From: Mikania micrantha | Lineage: Eukaryota > Streptophyta > Magnoliopsida > Asterales > Asteraceae | DNA length: 64,000 nt | Assembly (NCBI GenBank): GCA_009363875.1 | Contig: CM018695.1 | Location: 47,973,161 to 48,037,160, forward strand | Direction: 5' to 3' | Part shown: piece by piece, positions 13,325 through 25,520 of the stretch | How the letters are laid out: each line of letters starts with the position of its first letter | How positions within the stretch are numbered: position 1 is the stretch's first letter | The notes under the pieces: model-generated | What the model was told of the DNA's origin: nothing | Seen by the model: only the letters and a program-made list of their open reading frames with translations | Database searches by the model: none | Made by a program: the position numbers and the translations under genes

Positions 13325-13736
13325 TCTATACGTGGCGTATCCTTTTATTTTCAGTACTTTCACCAGAGTTTGTAGCCAATTAATGTCCTGTATACGCCAC
13401 AACAACATTGTACGTCGCTTATCACTTTTTCAGCATGTTAAGTTCCCAACTACTTTTGCATATAGTTTTCCTTTATACGTCACGTACAAACATCTACATG
13501 ATGAATCATTGCTTAGAAATGTCATTACTTTTTGTATGAGGTGATATACACAACATAGAGGGCGGTACGTGTCGTATGACATCCAATCATTGACCAGAAT
13601 GTCATGTATGCATGTTGTTGTATGTGAAGTAGAGTGCTCTACATGGCGTATAGGTTACTATACGTGGCATAGGGTAATGTACGACACGTATGAAGGGTGT
13701 GAAAATATAGAATTGGGTGTGAGATTAACACAACCC
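13325..13736. repeat. Right subterminal repeats of MULE-1
   Basis: At least six TACGTGGCGTA-like words and complements occur here (for example CTATACGTGGCGTATCC at 13326 and GTACGACACGTATG near 13679). They mirror the left arm. The terminal part at about 13695-13736 forms the right terminal inverted repeat. Confidence 0.75.
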
Positions 13737-13745
13737 AATTCTAAA

Positions 13746-14155
13746 CCACAAAATATAAACTATTCATTAGACAATGGTTATATATATATATATATAAACT
13801 TGATAAACTTAGTATTCCTAAAATTCAAGTTTCGTGTATCTAAGTCTATGACATTATATTTAAAAACAAATCTTATTATTATTTGTTATTATTTTGTGTT
13901 AAATGTTTTTGCAAGATCTTAAGGAATTTTTTATTAGAAAACTATACATAATATATATAAATAATGTATGTTATTATTAGTTTATAAAACTTTATAGTTT
14001 CTATTATATGTTGTTATTATTATTATATATACACACACATTATAAGTTTTACATAAATGTTAACAAGATTTATTCTATGAATCTTAATTTAGTTAATTTG
14101 ATATTGTATTAAAATTTGTATACTTTTCAGTATGCATATATATATATACACACAC
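13746..14155. other. Spacer between the two MULEs
   Basis: AT-rich sequence with AT and AC microsatellites and no gene. Its right end is the AT repeat into which MULE-2 inserted. Confidence 0.4.
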
Positions 14156-14235
14156 ATATATATAGGGCATGTATATTATACAAACCCACTTGAGATGTAC
14201 AAACTTCAAAAACCCAATACTTGGTCCACAATTTG

Positions 14236-14960
14236 CCACATCATTATTTCTATTTACTTAAATTATTAAACACAAGGGCACAATTGTCTTTTACTCCATT
14301 TGTATTATCACCCACTAATTTATTAATTTACTACATTCTCTCTTATCAAATTAAAATAATAAACAAAATATTTTTTTTTAAATCCCCCCCCTTCCATTTT
14401 CCACCAGATTTCCCTCCACATGAAAATATTTTCATCTTTTATTTACATAATACTAATTGCGTTCGTGTTACATCTAATTTACGTCATGTTATTTCTGATA
14501 AAAAACTAAAGATTTTCATTTTTTTAATATTTAATACCTTTTATTTCCACCTTTTACCTTCCTACCTTTAATTTTCCCACATTTTTTTCCCACCACTTTG
14601 TTTTCCTCAACTTTTTAAATAATCCCCCCTTTGATTTCCCACCATAAATTTTACTATATTAATATTTTTGTCTTTTCCTTATTGTATACAACCAATTAAT
14701 TGTAACATCAAATTTACGATTTTTAATTTCAGCTCAAAATCACTAGATTTAAATTTTTAATTTTTCCCCACCTTTTTTTTTACCACATGCTTTTCCAGCC
14801 ATTTTTTTATCTAACTTTTTAAATATTCCCCCCCCCCCTTTTCAAGTGGTGACTGGATTTATATAATTGTTTTACATGTTACATCAATGTTACATTTTTC
14901 GAGCTTTTTTCGTCTATATTTATTGTTATACCTAACACATCCTACACATTGCTTTTATAT
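14236..14960. other. Left non-coding arm of MULE-2
   Basis: This is T- and C-rich sequence with poly-C runs (14385-14391 and 14829-14838) between the terminal repeat and the transposase. The N-terminal exon expected for a FAR1 domain was not found here. Confidence 0.4.
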
Positions 14961-17263
14961 ATATATACCTCAAAGCAAAAGGACTTTTGATACTCTGGTA
15001 GAGTCATCACTTAATGTTAGGCAGAGTTCTTTCAAGGTTACTGATTGCCCTGCACACATTTGTATTCAGTTATGCAAAGAAAGTTCAAAGTTTGTTGTTA
15101 TAAGGTTTGTTGATAATCACAATCATGCTCTTGTAGATTCATTCAACCGTGATTTATTAAAGTCTGGTAGGCAGTTATCATACTCAACCAAGCAATTTAT
15201 TCATAATATGAGCATGAACAAGATCGGTCCAACCATATCTCACAGGTTGCAAGTTTCCATGAAAGGAGGGCACCACAATCTAAATGGAACTCCAACAGAT
15301 TTCAAGAACTTTAGTAGATCTGTTAAACTTTTTGTTGGTAATCGTGATTCTCAGTTACTTTTAGATAGGTTCAGAGATCGTTCTAATACTTCACCAGAGT
15401 TCTACTATGATTTTTTGGTTGAGAAAGGAGAGTTAAAACATGTGTTTTAGGGAGATGAGATCTCAAGGTTACATTACCAATCACTAAGTGATGTTTTGTC
15501 ATTTGATGCTACTTATCACACCAACAAGTATTTTTTCATGAAACCTTTCGATATTAATTTCGTTTTATTTTATGAAAACCTATAATTAACCAACCTACCC
15601 TTTTTTTTACCCAGATATAACATGATATTTGTTCCTTTTACTGGTGTTGACCACCATAAAAGATGTGTTACTTTTGGTGCTGGTTTGCTAGCTAGTGAAA
15701 CAATTGAGTCATATAAATGGTTGCTCCAGGCATTTCTTAAAGCAAATTTGAAACACCAGTTCTGGTTTTAACCGATCAAGATCCGTCTTTGAAGCAAGCG
15801 ATTATTCAAGTTTTTCCTCAATCTCGCCATAGACTTTGTACGTGGCATATTATGAAAAAACTTCCTTCAAAGGTATACATAAAACAATATGTTACAAGTA
15901 CGATGTAACATTAATGTAACAAACTAATTATATCTTTTCATTTATATTTTTTGATGCAACACGGTTTTTTTGGTTTAATGTATCAGGTATCTGGTGATTT
16001 GTTACTAAACACCACTGTTAGGTCCTCAATTCATCGTTTGGTTTGGAACCTATATATAGACACAACTACATTTGAGACAAAATGGAATCAGATGATAAAG
16101 TACTTTTGTTTACAACACAACGATTGGTTGAATGACATGTATTCAATCAGGGAGAATTGGGTCCCAGCTTACTTTCAAGACATTCCAATGTCTTGTTTGA
16201 TGAAGACAACATCCCGTTATGAAAGTTCTAATTCTGTATTTAAAGTAAACTCAAGTGGAGCCAACACCCTTGTTCAATTTTTACTATGTTTTGACACAAC
16301 TTTGGAAGGTCAACGTTATCGATAAAGGCTGGCCGACCATTAAACGACCTCCATCCCAATACAATCTGATTCCTCAACAAAAATTGAGAAGCATGCACAT
16401 TCTATATACTCTCATGTAATTTTCCTGGAAGTTCATAAAGAAATTTGCAAGAGTAGCTTATTTTGTTTCATATCTGACACCTTTGTAGCAGATAGGATGT
16501 TGCATTACTCGATTACTCATTTAGACAAAAGGAACGACCCAATCAATGTTTTTGTGGTAAGATATTTAATTTTCGGATTTTAGCAGATTATTTTATAATC
16601 TGCTAAAGCACAGATGATATAATTTTGTATTCTAAAAATGTTTAACTTCAGGTTAAATTCGACAAAGAAGACAACTCCGCTTCCTGTTCGTGCATGTGCT
16701 TTACGCGTATTGGGTATCTATGTCGACACCTATTTTGCGTTTATCGAGTGAATAATGTAGATACAATCCCATCCCAGTATATAGCAGAACGTTGGACCAA
16801 AGATTTATTGCCAAAAAGGATTTTTGACATTAGCAATCGTTATTGTGTTGACAGCACTCCAAGATCATTACTAAGGTTTGAAATTCTGGATTCAGTAACT
16901 GAATGTGTCGATGCTCTGCGATCAGATGATGATGGTCTTTCCTTTTTCGCCACAAGGATTCGTGAGCTCAAGGATCACATTTTTAGAAACATTGTTTCTA
17001 ATTTCAACTCGAAAGAATGTAACGACGATGTTATTGAAGACTTGCTTGGTATAACTAGTAATGTTGAGGTTTCATGCAGCAATCCTGAAGGCATAAGGAA
17101 CAAGGGTACCGGTAAGAGTCGTCGTATAGGTAGTAGTTTTGAGAGATCAGCAGAAAAACCAAAAAAAGCACCTAGACTTTGTCGTACGTGTTTTAAATAC
17201 GTTACTGACCATGACTCTCGTAACTGCAAAAAGAAGAAGCCTAATTCTAATACTTCAACTTGA
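14960..17263 (+). pseudogene. FAR1-like MULE transposase pseudogene
   Basis: Exon remnants in order: about 14966-15527 is a FAR1 DNA-binding segment (CPAHICIQL, then DNHNHAL) leading to LSFDATYHTNK, the start of the DDE domain. The intron is 15528-15614. Next come YNMIFVPFTGVDHHKRC and DQDPSLKQA with HRLCTWHIMKKLPSK to about 15870. The exon 15988-16558 gives RYESSNSVFK. From 16652 a SWIM finger (CSC...CRH) and a basic tail run to a stop at 17261-17263.

Defects seen: a stop at 15448-15450 in the conserved FWAD-type site, a one-base shift near 15755, and stops at 16323-16325 and 16341-16343. The first part of the FAR1 domain is missing. Three introns retain GT/AG borders. The gene is non-functional as it stands. 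Confidence 0.85.
16581..16605. repeat. 11-bp stem hairpin in a transposase intron
   Basis: TAGCAGATTAT and ATAATCTGCTA are perfectly complementary around a three-base loop. The hairpin lies between the DDE-containing exon and the SWIM exon. Confidence 0.8.
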
Positions 17264-17640
17264 CTAATTAGGACCATTGTGTACCATTTTTTGCCTCCTG
17301 TAGTATTAGAATCAACTGTTTTTTTTGTATCACTGACTGTAAAGGTGTGTTACTTGATGTAACATTGGTTTATGCTTTTGTTAAATCATGTAACTTTGTA
17401 AGTCTTTATTGTTGTTGAAGATCCTATATTTTAGATATCAAGTGACTCTATATGTTGCCATAATAATTTGTTACGTCATTTTTACATATTCACCCGTTTT
17501 ACACACATTAACAAATGTTTTAAATATGGTATCGTACGCCCCCTGTTATCGTAAATTAAAAAGAAGTATTCGGAATTTAACTTTAGTATTACTTGACGTA
17601 ACAATAGTAGTTATCAAAAAAATGAAACTTCTAACCCTTC

Positions 17641-18377
17641 AAAATATTAGTACGTCCATTAAGGTGGGAATTTATGTAACAACATTTATATCAAAGATTT
17701 TTTTTTTGTCAATATATTTGTCCTTTTGTCAGCACTTGATTACTACTTTTAAACCCATCTTTTGTCAAGTACATTTATCAATGTACTATGACTGATGTGC
17801 AAATTTCTTGACTTATTTTTTTTATTTACTTTATTTTGTTTATATGAGTTGTCCAATCAAATGTACAATAAAGACATAATAAATTTACTTTTTGTTTTCT
17901 TCCCACCACACCCAATAAATTGCATGAATCAGACAACCTCCATTCATTTTTTGAAAACATCTCACCTTCTATTTTTAGAAGAGAAATGGTTTTTTGTGGG
18001 TGTGGAAAAGAAGCCGTGATTCGAACCTCTTGGACATCAAGGAATCTTGGTAGCCGATTTTACTCATATCCTGAACAGGTTAGTTCCATTTTAAAATATC
18101 ATTTAATTTTTGTATGTTAACCTTTTGCATTCGTTTTTTCTTATATCAGAGATCCAACTGTAGCTTTATCACATGGGTTGATCCTGAGATGTGTCCAAGA
18201 TCTATTTTAATAATTCCAGGTTTACTGAAGTCTAAGAACGAAGCAGAACGAAAGTGTCGTGTCGCTACCGAAGAATGTAAATCACTTAGAAAATACCTCC
18301 TTATAAGCTGGGTTTTTTTTTTCATAGTTTTACTATTTATTTTTTCTTTGTAAAAGTCGTTTGTATAAACAACTTAG
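17641..18377 (+). repeat. Tandem duplication, copy 1 (737 bp)
   Basis: The segment starting AAAATATTAGTACGTCCATT is repeated at 18378-19112 with only three differences noticed (one base in a T run, AGAAGAG against TGAAGAG, CATATCC against CATACCC). Each copy holds one complete GRF gene. The low divergence marks a recent event. Confidence 0.95.
17986..18353 (+). CDS. Small GRF-type zinc-finger membrane protein, copy 1
   Basis: Two exons (17986-18078 and 18150-18353) with a 71-bp GT/AG intron give 98 residues. Residues 1-42 match the GRF zinc finger: Cys4 and Cys6 in FCGCGKEAVIRTS, then RFYSYPEQ, Cys35 and the closing FITWVD. The third zinc ligand, normally Cys at residue 28, is Tyr. A charged stretch (about 58-80) looks coiled-coil, and the last 20 residues, WVFFFIVLLFIFSL and its lead-in, form a membrane anchor. 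GRF fingers bind single-stranded nucleic acid in other proteins, but the role of these small plant GRF-membrane proteins is not known to me. The ATG at 17986 is chosen as the first one in frame. The gene lies inside MULE-2, between transposase and protease. Confidence 0.7.
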
Positions 18378-19112
18378 AAAATATTAGTACGTCCATTAAG
18401 GTGGGAATTTATGTAACAACATTTATATCAAAGATTTTTTTTTGTCAATATATTTGTCCTTTTGTCAGCACTTGATTACTACTTTTAAACCCATCTTTTG
18501 TCAAGTACATTTATCAATGTACTATGACTGATGTGCAAATTTCTTGACTTATTTTTTTTATTTACTTTATTTTGTTTATATGAGTTGTCCAATCAAATGT
18601 ACAATAAAGACATAATAAATTTACTTTTTGTTTTCTTCCCACCACACCCAATAAATTGCATGAATCAGACAACCTCCATTCATTTTTTGAAAACATCTCA
18701 CCTTCTATTTTTTGAAGAGAAATGGTTTTTTGTGGGTGTGGAAAAGAAGCCGTGATTCGAACCTCTTGGACATCAAGGAATCTTGGTAGCCGATTTTACT
18801 CATACCCTGAACAGGTTAGTTCCATTTTAAAATATCATTTAATTTTTGTATGTTAACCTTTTGCATTCGTTTTTTCTTATATCAGAGATCCAACTGTAGC
18901 TTTATCACATGGGTTGATCCTGAGATGTGTCCAAGATCTATTTTAATAATTCCAGGTTTACTGAAGTCTAAGAACGAAGCAGAACGAAAGTGTCGTGTCG
19001 CTACCGAAGAATGTAAATCACTTAGAAAATACCTCCTTATAAGCTGGGTTTTTTTTTTCATAGTTTTACTATTTATTTTTTCTTTGTAAAAGTCGTTTGT
19101 ATAAACAACATT
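18378..19112 (+). repeat. Tandem duplication, copy 2
   Basis: This is the near-identical second copy of 17641-18377. The junction reads AACTTAGAAAATATTAG, in the middle of otherwise continuous sequence. Confidence 0.95.
18722..19089 (+). CDS. Small GRF-type zinc-finger membrane protein, copy 2
   Basis: The exons are 18722-18814 and 18886-19089. The encoded protein is the same as copy 1 throughout the finger and anchor. Residue 28 is again Tyr, coded TAC here and TAT in copy 1, so loss of the third Cys predates the duplication. Both copies keep reading frame and splice sites, which suggests either recency or function. Confidence 0.7.
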
Positions 19113-19936
19113 TGATGTTGTTTCATGTTAAAGTAATCTTTTTTATTACTATTTTATTATGTTGTTTATTGTTTTACAATTGTTACTATTATTGTTTTTT
19201 TTTTGTGTCTGTGTATATGTATTATTATTCTGTCACTAAATTTACCAGCATGTTACGTTAATGTTACATTTATATTCAATATATTTTTTACTCCTATTTA
19301 TTTTTTAATCATTAATGAATACTAAATTGTGTTTTGATGGTCAATTATTAATTATAAACGAAGAAGGTACACATCACATCACACTTTATTCTTTTTACAT
19401 AAACCATTTTCCCATGTGTACTTTACTACATATATATGTACTTATTGTACTTATTTAACCATCACACCAAATTACACATAATCTATTTGTACACTCACTT
19501 TTTCTATTGGGGTCCACATTTCTTTTGTACCTTTTTAACCCAATATCTTTATTTTCTCCCAGTTATTTTTTTTCAAAACACTTGATATAGTTCTGGAATT
19601 TCAATCGAAAAAGGTTTTTTTCAATACATGTTACACCTATTTTACGTTGTTATATTTAACGATTTATTTAGGAACTATTCAAACGAAATTACATGCATCA
19701 TTATTGTGTCCACAACATTAACATTTTATCTAATACCTATGAAACCAGATACAACAAAAGTGTATCTTCAGGATTATATAACTAAAAAACAGCCTTCATT
19801 CAATGTTACATATACTTTGTCTTAACACCTTACACGTAACAATAGTAATATAATGCTTTATAGAAAATTAGATATTGTAGTTAACATTACCAATACTAAC
19901 CCAAAAACATCAAGTTTTAGAAGACCCGTTCGACAC
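19113..19936. other. MULE-2 spacer between GRF and Ulp1 genes
   Basis: AT-rich sequence between two convergent transcription units, likely their 3' flanks. The open frame at 19628-19825 has no recognisable domain. Confidence 0.4.
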
Positions 19937-22486
19937 CTACTTCTTCTGAGCCTTTGCACATACATCTTCCTTCATAAGGTTTACATCAGAGTCTAGGATG
20001 TGGTACAAATACTTTCTCCTAAGATTGTTTAGCTGCCCCTTTTTCTTCATTCCATGGTTGCTTAATCCTGTGTTGAACGGTTCGTGGATCCCCATGAACT
20101 TTTCCATGTGTCTCATAACAAATACGGCACAATCTACCACATTTGACCTAGTAGACCAGGAGATTTTAACCTTCTTAATAACGGCAAATGCAATTTCATC
20201 GGTCTTCGGGTGGTTACACTCTTTTAGATACCTGACAAACAAATCTTTCTACAATATAAAATGATAATGTCACATAAACCCACACTTGATGTTCAAGACT
20301 TAAGTAAATGATATATAACACTAACATACCAGCTTATAAGGGGAGTCTTTCTCGAAGTAATCTTCATGATTTCTTAACCCCACCAATGGAACCAAGTCAT
20401 CAAAATTATCGATAACACAGATTCCAGGATTTCTCAACTCAAAAATTACCAGGTAGTAATGATTATATTCCATTATTGGGAAGAAGACAATATCCAGAGG
20501 TTTCAAATCAAGCAATTCAATGTTGTTACGAAGAGCCCCCTGGATGTTCGACTTAAATTTGTTGTAACGCTTATCTTCGCTTGATTCCATGTTGTTTAGC
20601 ATCCAATCTACCTGTAATTTACAAATACAAGAAAACTTATTTTTTTTAATTACAAGAATCTAATTATTTCCAAACCTATAACTTACAACAATTTTAGTGT
20701 GTAGGAATAGCTGATAAGGAGAGGAGTTTGATCTCAACCGTTCCTGAAAATTCAAAACTTCCACTAACCCGTCTATGACATTGTTATATACCTCTGTGTC
20801 AGGTTTCAGACTTCTAAATCCTTTTTTGGTTATGTTCACATCGTTTATTGTTGTAAACAAGATTTCCCTGATAAAGATTTAAATTGTAAATGATACATTA
20901 AATGTTTCATACGATACATAATGCATTTATGTTTGATTATCATTACAACTTACATGTTTGGGTTTTTTTCTTCACCTTCTTCTTTGAACACATATCTCCA
21001 AAATATGTTTTCTTCTTTTGACATCGCCTTATTTATATCCACTCCCCTAATCACATAAGGTGATCTTTTGACACAAGCCACTTCGGTTTCCCTAAATGGG
21101 TTCGTCCTTTTTGCTTCTAACTTAGCAACAAGTTTTTCCTTTTCTGTGTTATCAATCTCCTTTACTTGAACTGTTAACATTCCGGTTTTGCAAAGTAAGT
21201 GTCATGTAAATGAACTGTATTTTTAACAAAATATATTGCTTTTACTAAACATACCAGGTGCCTCATTTTCTTTTGCCTTCATCTCTGGGAGTTCTTGCTC
21301 TTGGATTTCTTTATCTTATTAAAAATAGATGTAACAATATTGTTAATACCATAGTACATAAATATTAGCGTTTTTTTAATTTAGCATTAGCTTTTTATAA
21401 ATACCTTGGTTTGACAATTCATCAGGCATAATTTGTGTCATGCCTAAACTAAAGCTAGGCTCATCTGATGGATTTTCTAATCGTTTAAACAAAGTTTAGT
21501 AACAAAATGTAACATGAATGTAACATAAGGACAAAAGTAATAAAAGATCGTATAAATACCTTTGTTTGTCAATTCAACTGCAATTTGTGTCATTCCCAAA
21601 CTAAAGCTAGGCTCATCTGATGCATTTTCTAATTGTTTTGACACAATCTTTAGTAACATAATGTTGTTTTAAAATGTAAACAACATGTAACAACAGAGAA
21701 ACATAAAGCACTATGTACAATTTAATGTAAACTAAACGTTTCACATTGTACAATTTAATGTAAACTCAACGTTTCATTTTAATACCTATGTTGGATGATT
21801 CGTTGCCAATTTGTTTTGTCACTCCAAAGCTAGAGGTTGACTTATGCAGGTCATTACCTAAGATTTTTCAAACAAAACCAGTAGGGAATAAGCATTATAT
21901 AAAAATATATATGAACATTAAAACAAAACGCACTACCTTCCTGATTAATCTTGTCTTTTCTAGCAACACTAACACCTGCTTAATTAAATTTTACATAATT
22001 TAATCATGTTATTGACTAATTGTAACTAATTAAAAAGTACAACACAAACCAGACCTATAATCACCATATCTACATTAGAATGTTCATCAGTATTTGAAAT
22101 TTTGACATCATTAAGCAATTTTGTTACAAACCATGTTACTTGCTACATAACAACGAAATTATAACACAATGAATTCATACAAAACCACCTTGCTGGCCAT
22201 CCCCCAGATCTTCCTGTCCCTTTTCATCAGTGTTTATTTCGGTAGCAGCTGTTTTTTTTAAAATCACACAAATAATTTATGTAAACGATTATAATAAGTA
22301 AAAAAAACAAGTAGTCTATAGATCTCACGAGTCGCCACATTATCTTCGTTAATTGGTTCATTAACATCTGTAAATTTTGAAAGAGGTTGAAATTAGACAT
22401 GTCACCTAATTAATGTAACAACTATGTTTTGTCAAAAATCTTTATGCATTTATACCTTTAATTGAAGCTTCCTGAGTAGCACACTG
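19937..22486 (-). pseudogene. Ulp1-like gene, C-terminal catalytic block
   Basis: The last exon (20248-19937) carries the nucleophile site NVVDCAVFVMRHME and ends with KYLYHILDSDVNLMK. The preceding exon (about 20612-20331) has DIVFFPIMEYNHYYLVIF with the catalytic His, and ICVIDN with the Asp. Exons at about 20872-20690 and 21180-20952 (RSPYVIRGVDINK) precede them. The small exons at about 21490-21405 and 21646-21562 both encode DEPSFSLGMTQI, and a diverged relative lies at about 21850-21786. The residue after the catalytic Cys is Ala where Gly is usual. The block ends at the element A insertion. Confidence 0.8.
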
Positions 22487-22809
22487 TGTAACATCACTGT
22501 ACTTTAGGTTGTCCGTACATCCGTACATCCGTACGATTGTACTGTTACGACCTGAGATTTTAATTATTAATGATTATGAGATTATTGATTGACATTACTG
22601 ATATTATCACTGTTGCTGGTATACATGATTATAATTTATTATACGCGTAAACCACGGGAAGTTTAGTTGTAATTCAACTACACAGACCCGTAGTGTTTAT
22701 TGCAGTTACATATCACTGATGATGAAGGATTATTGGTTGAGAATTTATTTGTGATAGAACTGGGAGTTTGTTGGAGTCTGGTTACTAAACGTAGTCAAGG
22801 ACCCATGGT

Positions 22810-22904
22810 CATGGTTTATCGAAATAGCGGTGGGACGGTGGCTAGGGCAGTTGCGACTGACCCTTACATATGCCCTATATATATGCATATTTCGGTCTAT
22901 CATG
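22810..22904 (+). repeat. Conserved-loop hairpin in the 5' LTR of A
   Basis: Arms 22810-22826 and 22888-22904 pair at 15 of 17 positions, counting two G-U. The loop has GGTGGGACGGTGGCTAGGGC and ACATATGCCCTATATATA. An identical copy in the 3' LTR is at 32632-32726. Confidence 0.8.
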
Positions 22905-23497
22905 GATGTGTCAGTGACTAGGGTTTAGTGGGTTTTGGTTTGGGAAATGATAATATTAAAGTTAATAAATGTTGGGAATTAATTACACGAAGTGAGGTTA
23001 CGAACATTACTTAAACGTGAATATTAATTCAGAAATGTTAACTTAATAAATGTATTCGCGTGGGTGACGATTCACAAGAATATAATTATTAAGAATAATA
23101 TACTGAAACGATATTCCATAAATAATAAATCAAATCGAAATACGATACGAGCGTTGGATTCGCAAAGGTGACGATCTTTACGAATACGTACGCGAGTAAC
23201 GCGTTTCGACGAGATAATTAAATAATATCTCACGATATTAAATTAATAAATAAAACTTAAAACGTTTATTAGGAATCACAACCTAAATTGAGTTCGAATA
23301 AATTAAATTATTAAAATAATTGATTAACGAAAATAAACGAAGAACTATTATTTAAACGATTTTTATATTGAGAAAACTATTTTTATTAAAAACGAAATTT
23401 ATTTAATTAACGCATTATGTTTAAAATATAAACACGGGAAAACTAAGCATGTTATTACATTTCACGTGTATTAACAAGATCACTTTACGAGACAAGG

Positions 23498-23508
23498 ATT
23501 ATATAAAT
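23498..23508 (+). promoter_or_regulatory. Candidate TATA box of element A's LTR
   Basis: ATTATATAAATA lies about 170 bp upstream of a CT-rich stretch and within the first third of the LTR, where a U3 promoter is expected. The start of transcription cannot be fixed from sequence. Confidence 0.45.
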
Positions 23509-24024
23509 AAATCAATTAAATTAATGAAACCCTATTATTTAAACAATTTATGTTTAAATATGTTTAACGAGTAAAACCGAACCATTTCTTTGATTGTCGC
23601 GATAAAGACGAGACCGAACGCGCGGGAACGGGATGGGATTAAATGGTGGAAGACTCCACCATTTCCTCTCATTTTCCCAACTCTCTTTCTCTCTCTATCT
23701 CACCTAAAAACACACACACAAACTTCTCTCTACGTTATCTCGCTCGTTACCCGACGGATTCACGAGATTCCGGCGCCTACGCGTTCGTGAGATCGAGAGC
23801 TACAAGAGGATACGAAGAAATCACACGTTGAACCGACGATTTGAGGTAGATCTATCCTTTTATTTTCGGTTTTGGGTGAAAAACCCTATTTCATTATGGA
23901 TAGCCATTTAAATCGAGATTAGGGTTGTTTTAATTGTTAAACGAGTTAGTATGAGAGGTTAGGGTTACTTGGTTCGAAGTTGTTACAGAAAACGCAAGGG
24001 AGATGATGATGATGATACAGGTTC

Positions 24025-24445
24025 GCTGCAAATGGGACTGGCCGAACCTTTTGGGGGCTGGTTAGGTCGGGCGAACCTTATGGGAGTTCTGGCCGAACCC
24101 TTAGCCACTGCCGAACCTTAGGTAACAAGCCTAGGTGCAGCCAGACGAACCCTATTGAAGCTGGTGGCCACGAACCTTAGACGAAGGCCGAACCATTTTA
24201 AATTGACCGAACCCCTGATGCTAGTAGCCGAACCTTTTTGGTTCACGAACCCTTAGTGGCCAGCGAACCATCTGACCAGCTCAAGAACCGGCGAACCCTG
24301 CATCCCCACGAACCTTGGGGCTGAGCCTAGGTGCCGAACCTTGTGGCTTCACGAACCCTTATGGTGCTACGAACCTATTGTTACTCGGGTCGAACCTTTG
24401 GGCCAAATCAACCACGAACCTTGGGGTGGTGAGAGCCGAACCTTG
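24025..24445 (+). repeat. CGAACC array in the 5' LTR of A
   Basis: Nineteen CGAACC hexamers occur in about 420 bp, mostly GCCGAACCTT or CACGAACC, with irregular spacing. The counterpart in the 3' LTR lies at about 33860-34265. Confidence 0.9.
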
Positions 24446-25272
24446 GGTCTTAACCCAAAAGGTTCGCTGCTCTTAAACCCAAAAAAAAAACGATCTCAAG
24501 TGTGAATTAGGGTTAAGGGAGGAATGTCTTATACATATAATATGTCATACATGCATGGGAAGTTGTTTTAAGTTGCCACTTGTTTTCTAATAACTACAAA
24601 TATTGAATTATGAGAAGGTTACATAATTTAAACATTTTAAGTAAATAACCTAACTATCATTTACTTAAATTCAATTCAAGTTTGGATCGTTGAAGTATAG
24701 TCGGCACTTAAGTTAATCAAACATGCATGTTGGATGTATATTGATAAAGATAGTGTATGTGAGTTAACCTTCATAATCATGATGTGTATAAACAATTGTT
24801 TCTAATCAGATCTTTTCATTTGATTAGTGAAACTACTAAGTCAAAAACATATTGTTTATAGTGATTTACTACTAAAAACTTAGGGTTATACCCTAACTTG
24901 GATTAAACTCAATAAGTTAATGTAACAGCTAGCAATTAAAAGTGAACACCTATGAATATTCAATTTCAGTAAACACATATGCTTATGGACACAAACACAC
25001 TCATAAATACAGGTTGTTGAGTGTTCTGATTTTGAGTACATACGCGAGCGCGCATTATACACAAACATAACTCTAAGGAATTCAGGTGAGTTCTCATAAC
25101 CTCCCTTTCTTTAAACTGTTTTTGGTTTTAAAACCCGGAGGTGAAACATGTATACCAAATTAAATATTATTTTGATAACACAAGATTAATACCTGTTTAT
25201 CAATATGATATTCACATTTGAAATTATCATTATTATGGGATTATCTCTTATTATTTTATATCCATGTAAACA

Positions 25273-25298
25273 TTGTTATTGACCTAGGTCAATAACAA
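25273..25298. repeat. Perfect 26-bp palindrome in LTR A
   Basis: The half-site TTGTTATTGACCT meets its exact complement with no spacer. The 3' LTR copy (35091-35116) is identical. Confidence 0.95.
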
Positions 25299-25334
25299 AG
25301 ATTACAAGTATTGTCACAAATCCCGAGAATCATC

Positions 25335-25520
25335 GCTCTTAACTTCGGTTAATTGCTTTGACATCGTGTATTGTCACGTGGATGGTTTCCACATCTGTGA
25401 AGCATTGCCTTTGACTTCGGTTATTTGCTTTGGCTTCATGTATTGTCACGTGGTTAGCGACCACTCCATGAATCATGTATTTAACTTATGTTAATTACAT
25501 AATGATCATGTATAGTCACG
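25335..25520 (+). repeat. Degenerate tandem repeats with G-boxes in LTR A
   Basis: About three units of 70 to 80 bp each contain CTTCGGTTA-TTGCTTTG and ATTGTCACGTGG. Two units hold a CACGTGG G-box, the third a decayed TAGTCACG. G-boxes bind bZIP and bHLH factors in plants. A regulatory role here is inference. Confidence 0.6.

Larger units (their letters stand above)
5045..13745. mobile_element. MULE-1: Mutator-like element with 9-bp TSD
   Basis: The 9-bp sequence AATTCTAAA flanks the element exactly (5045-5053 and 13737-13745), the duplication length of Mutator-like elements. The element itself spans 5054-13736. Both ends begin with GGG and are degenerate inverted repeats: GGGATTGGTTATTTGCACACC on the left, and GGGTTGTGTTAATCTCACACC as the complement of the right. 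Both then run into TACGTGTCGTA words. Inside lie a decayed FAR1/MULE transposase on the minus strand (9572-10790), a Ty3 LTR remnant (6576-8955) and a probable solo LTR (11205-13324). Without those insertions the element would be about 4.2 kb. Confidence 0.85.

Noticed and set aside
17795..18019. 74-residue frame with a hydrophobic start, repeated at 18531-18755
   Set aside because: It overlaps the GRF gene in another frame and is T-rich non-coding sequence upstream of the GRF start.
23590..23831. Two overlapping small frames, repeated at 33411-33652
   Set aside because: They fall in the CT-rich leader part of the LTR and are duplicated only because the LTR is.
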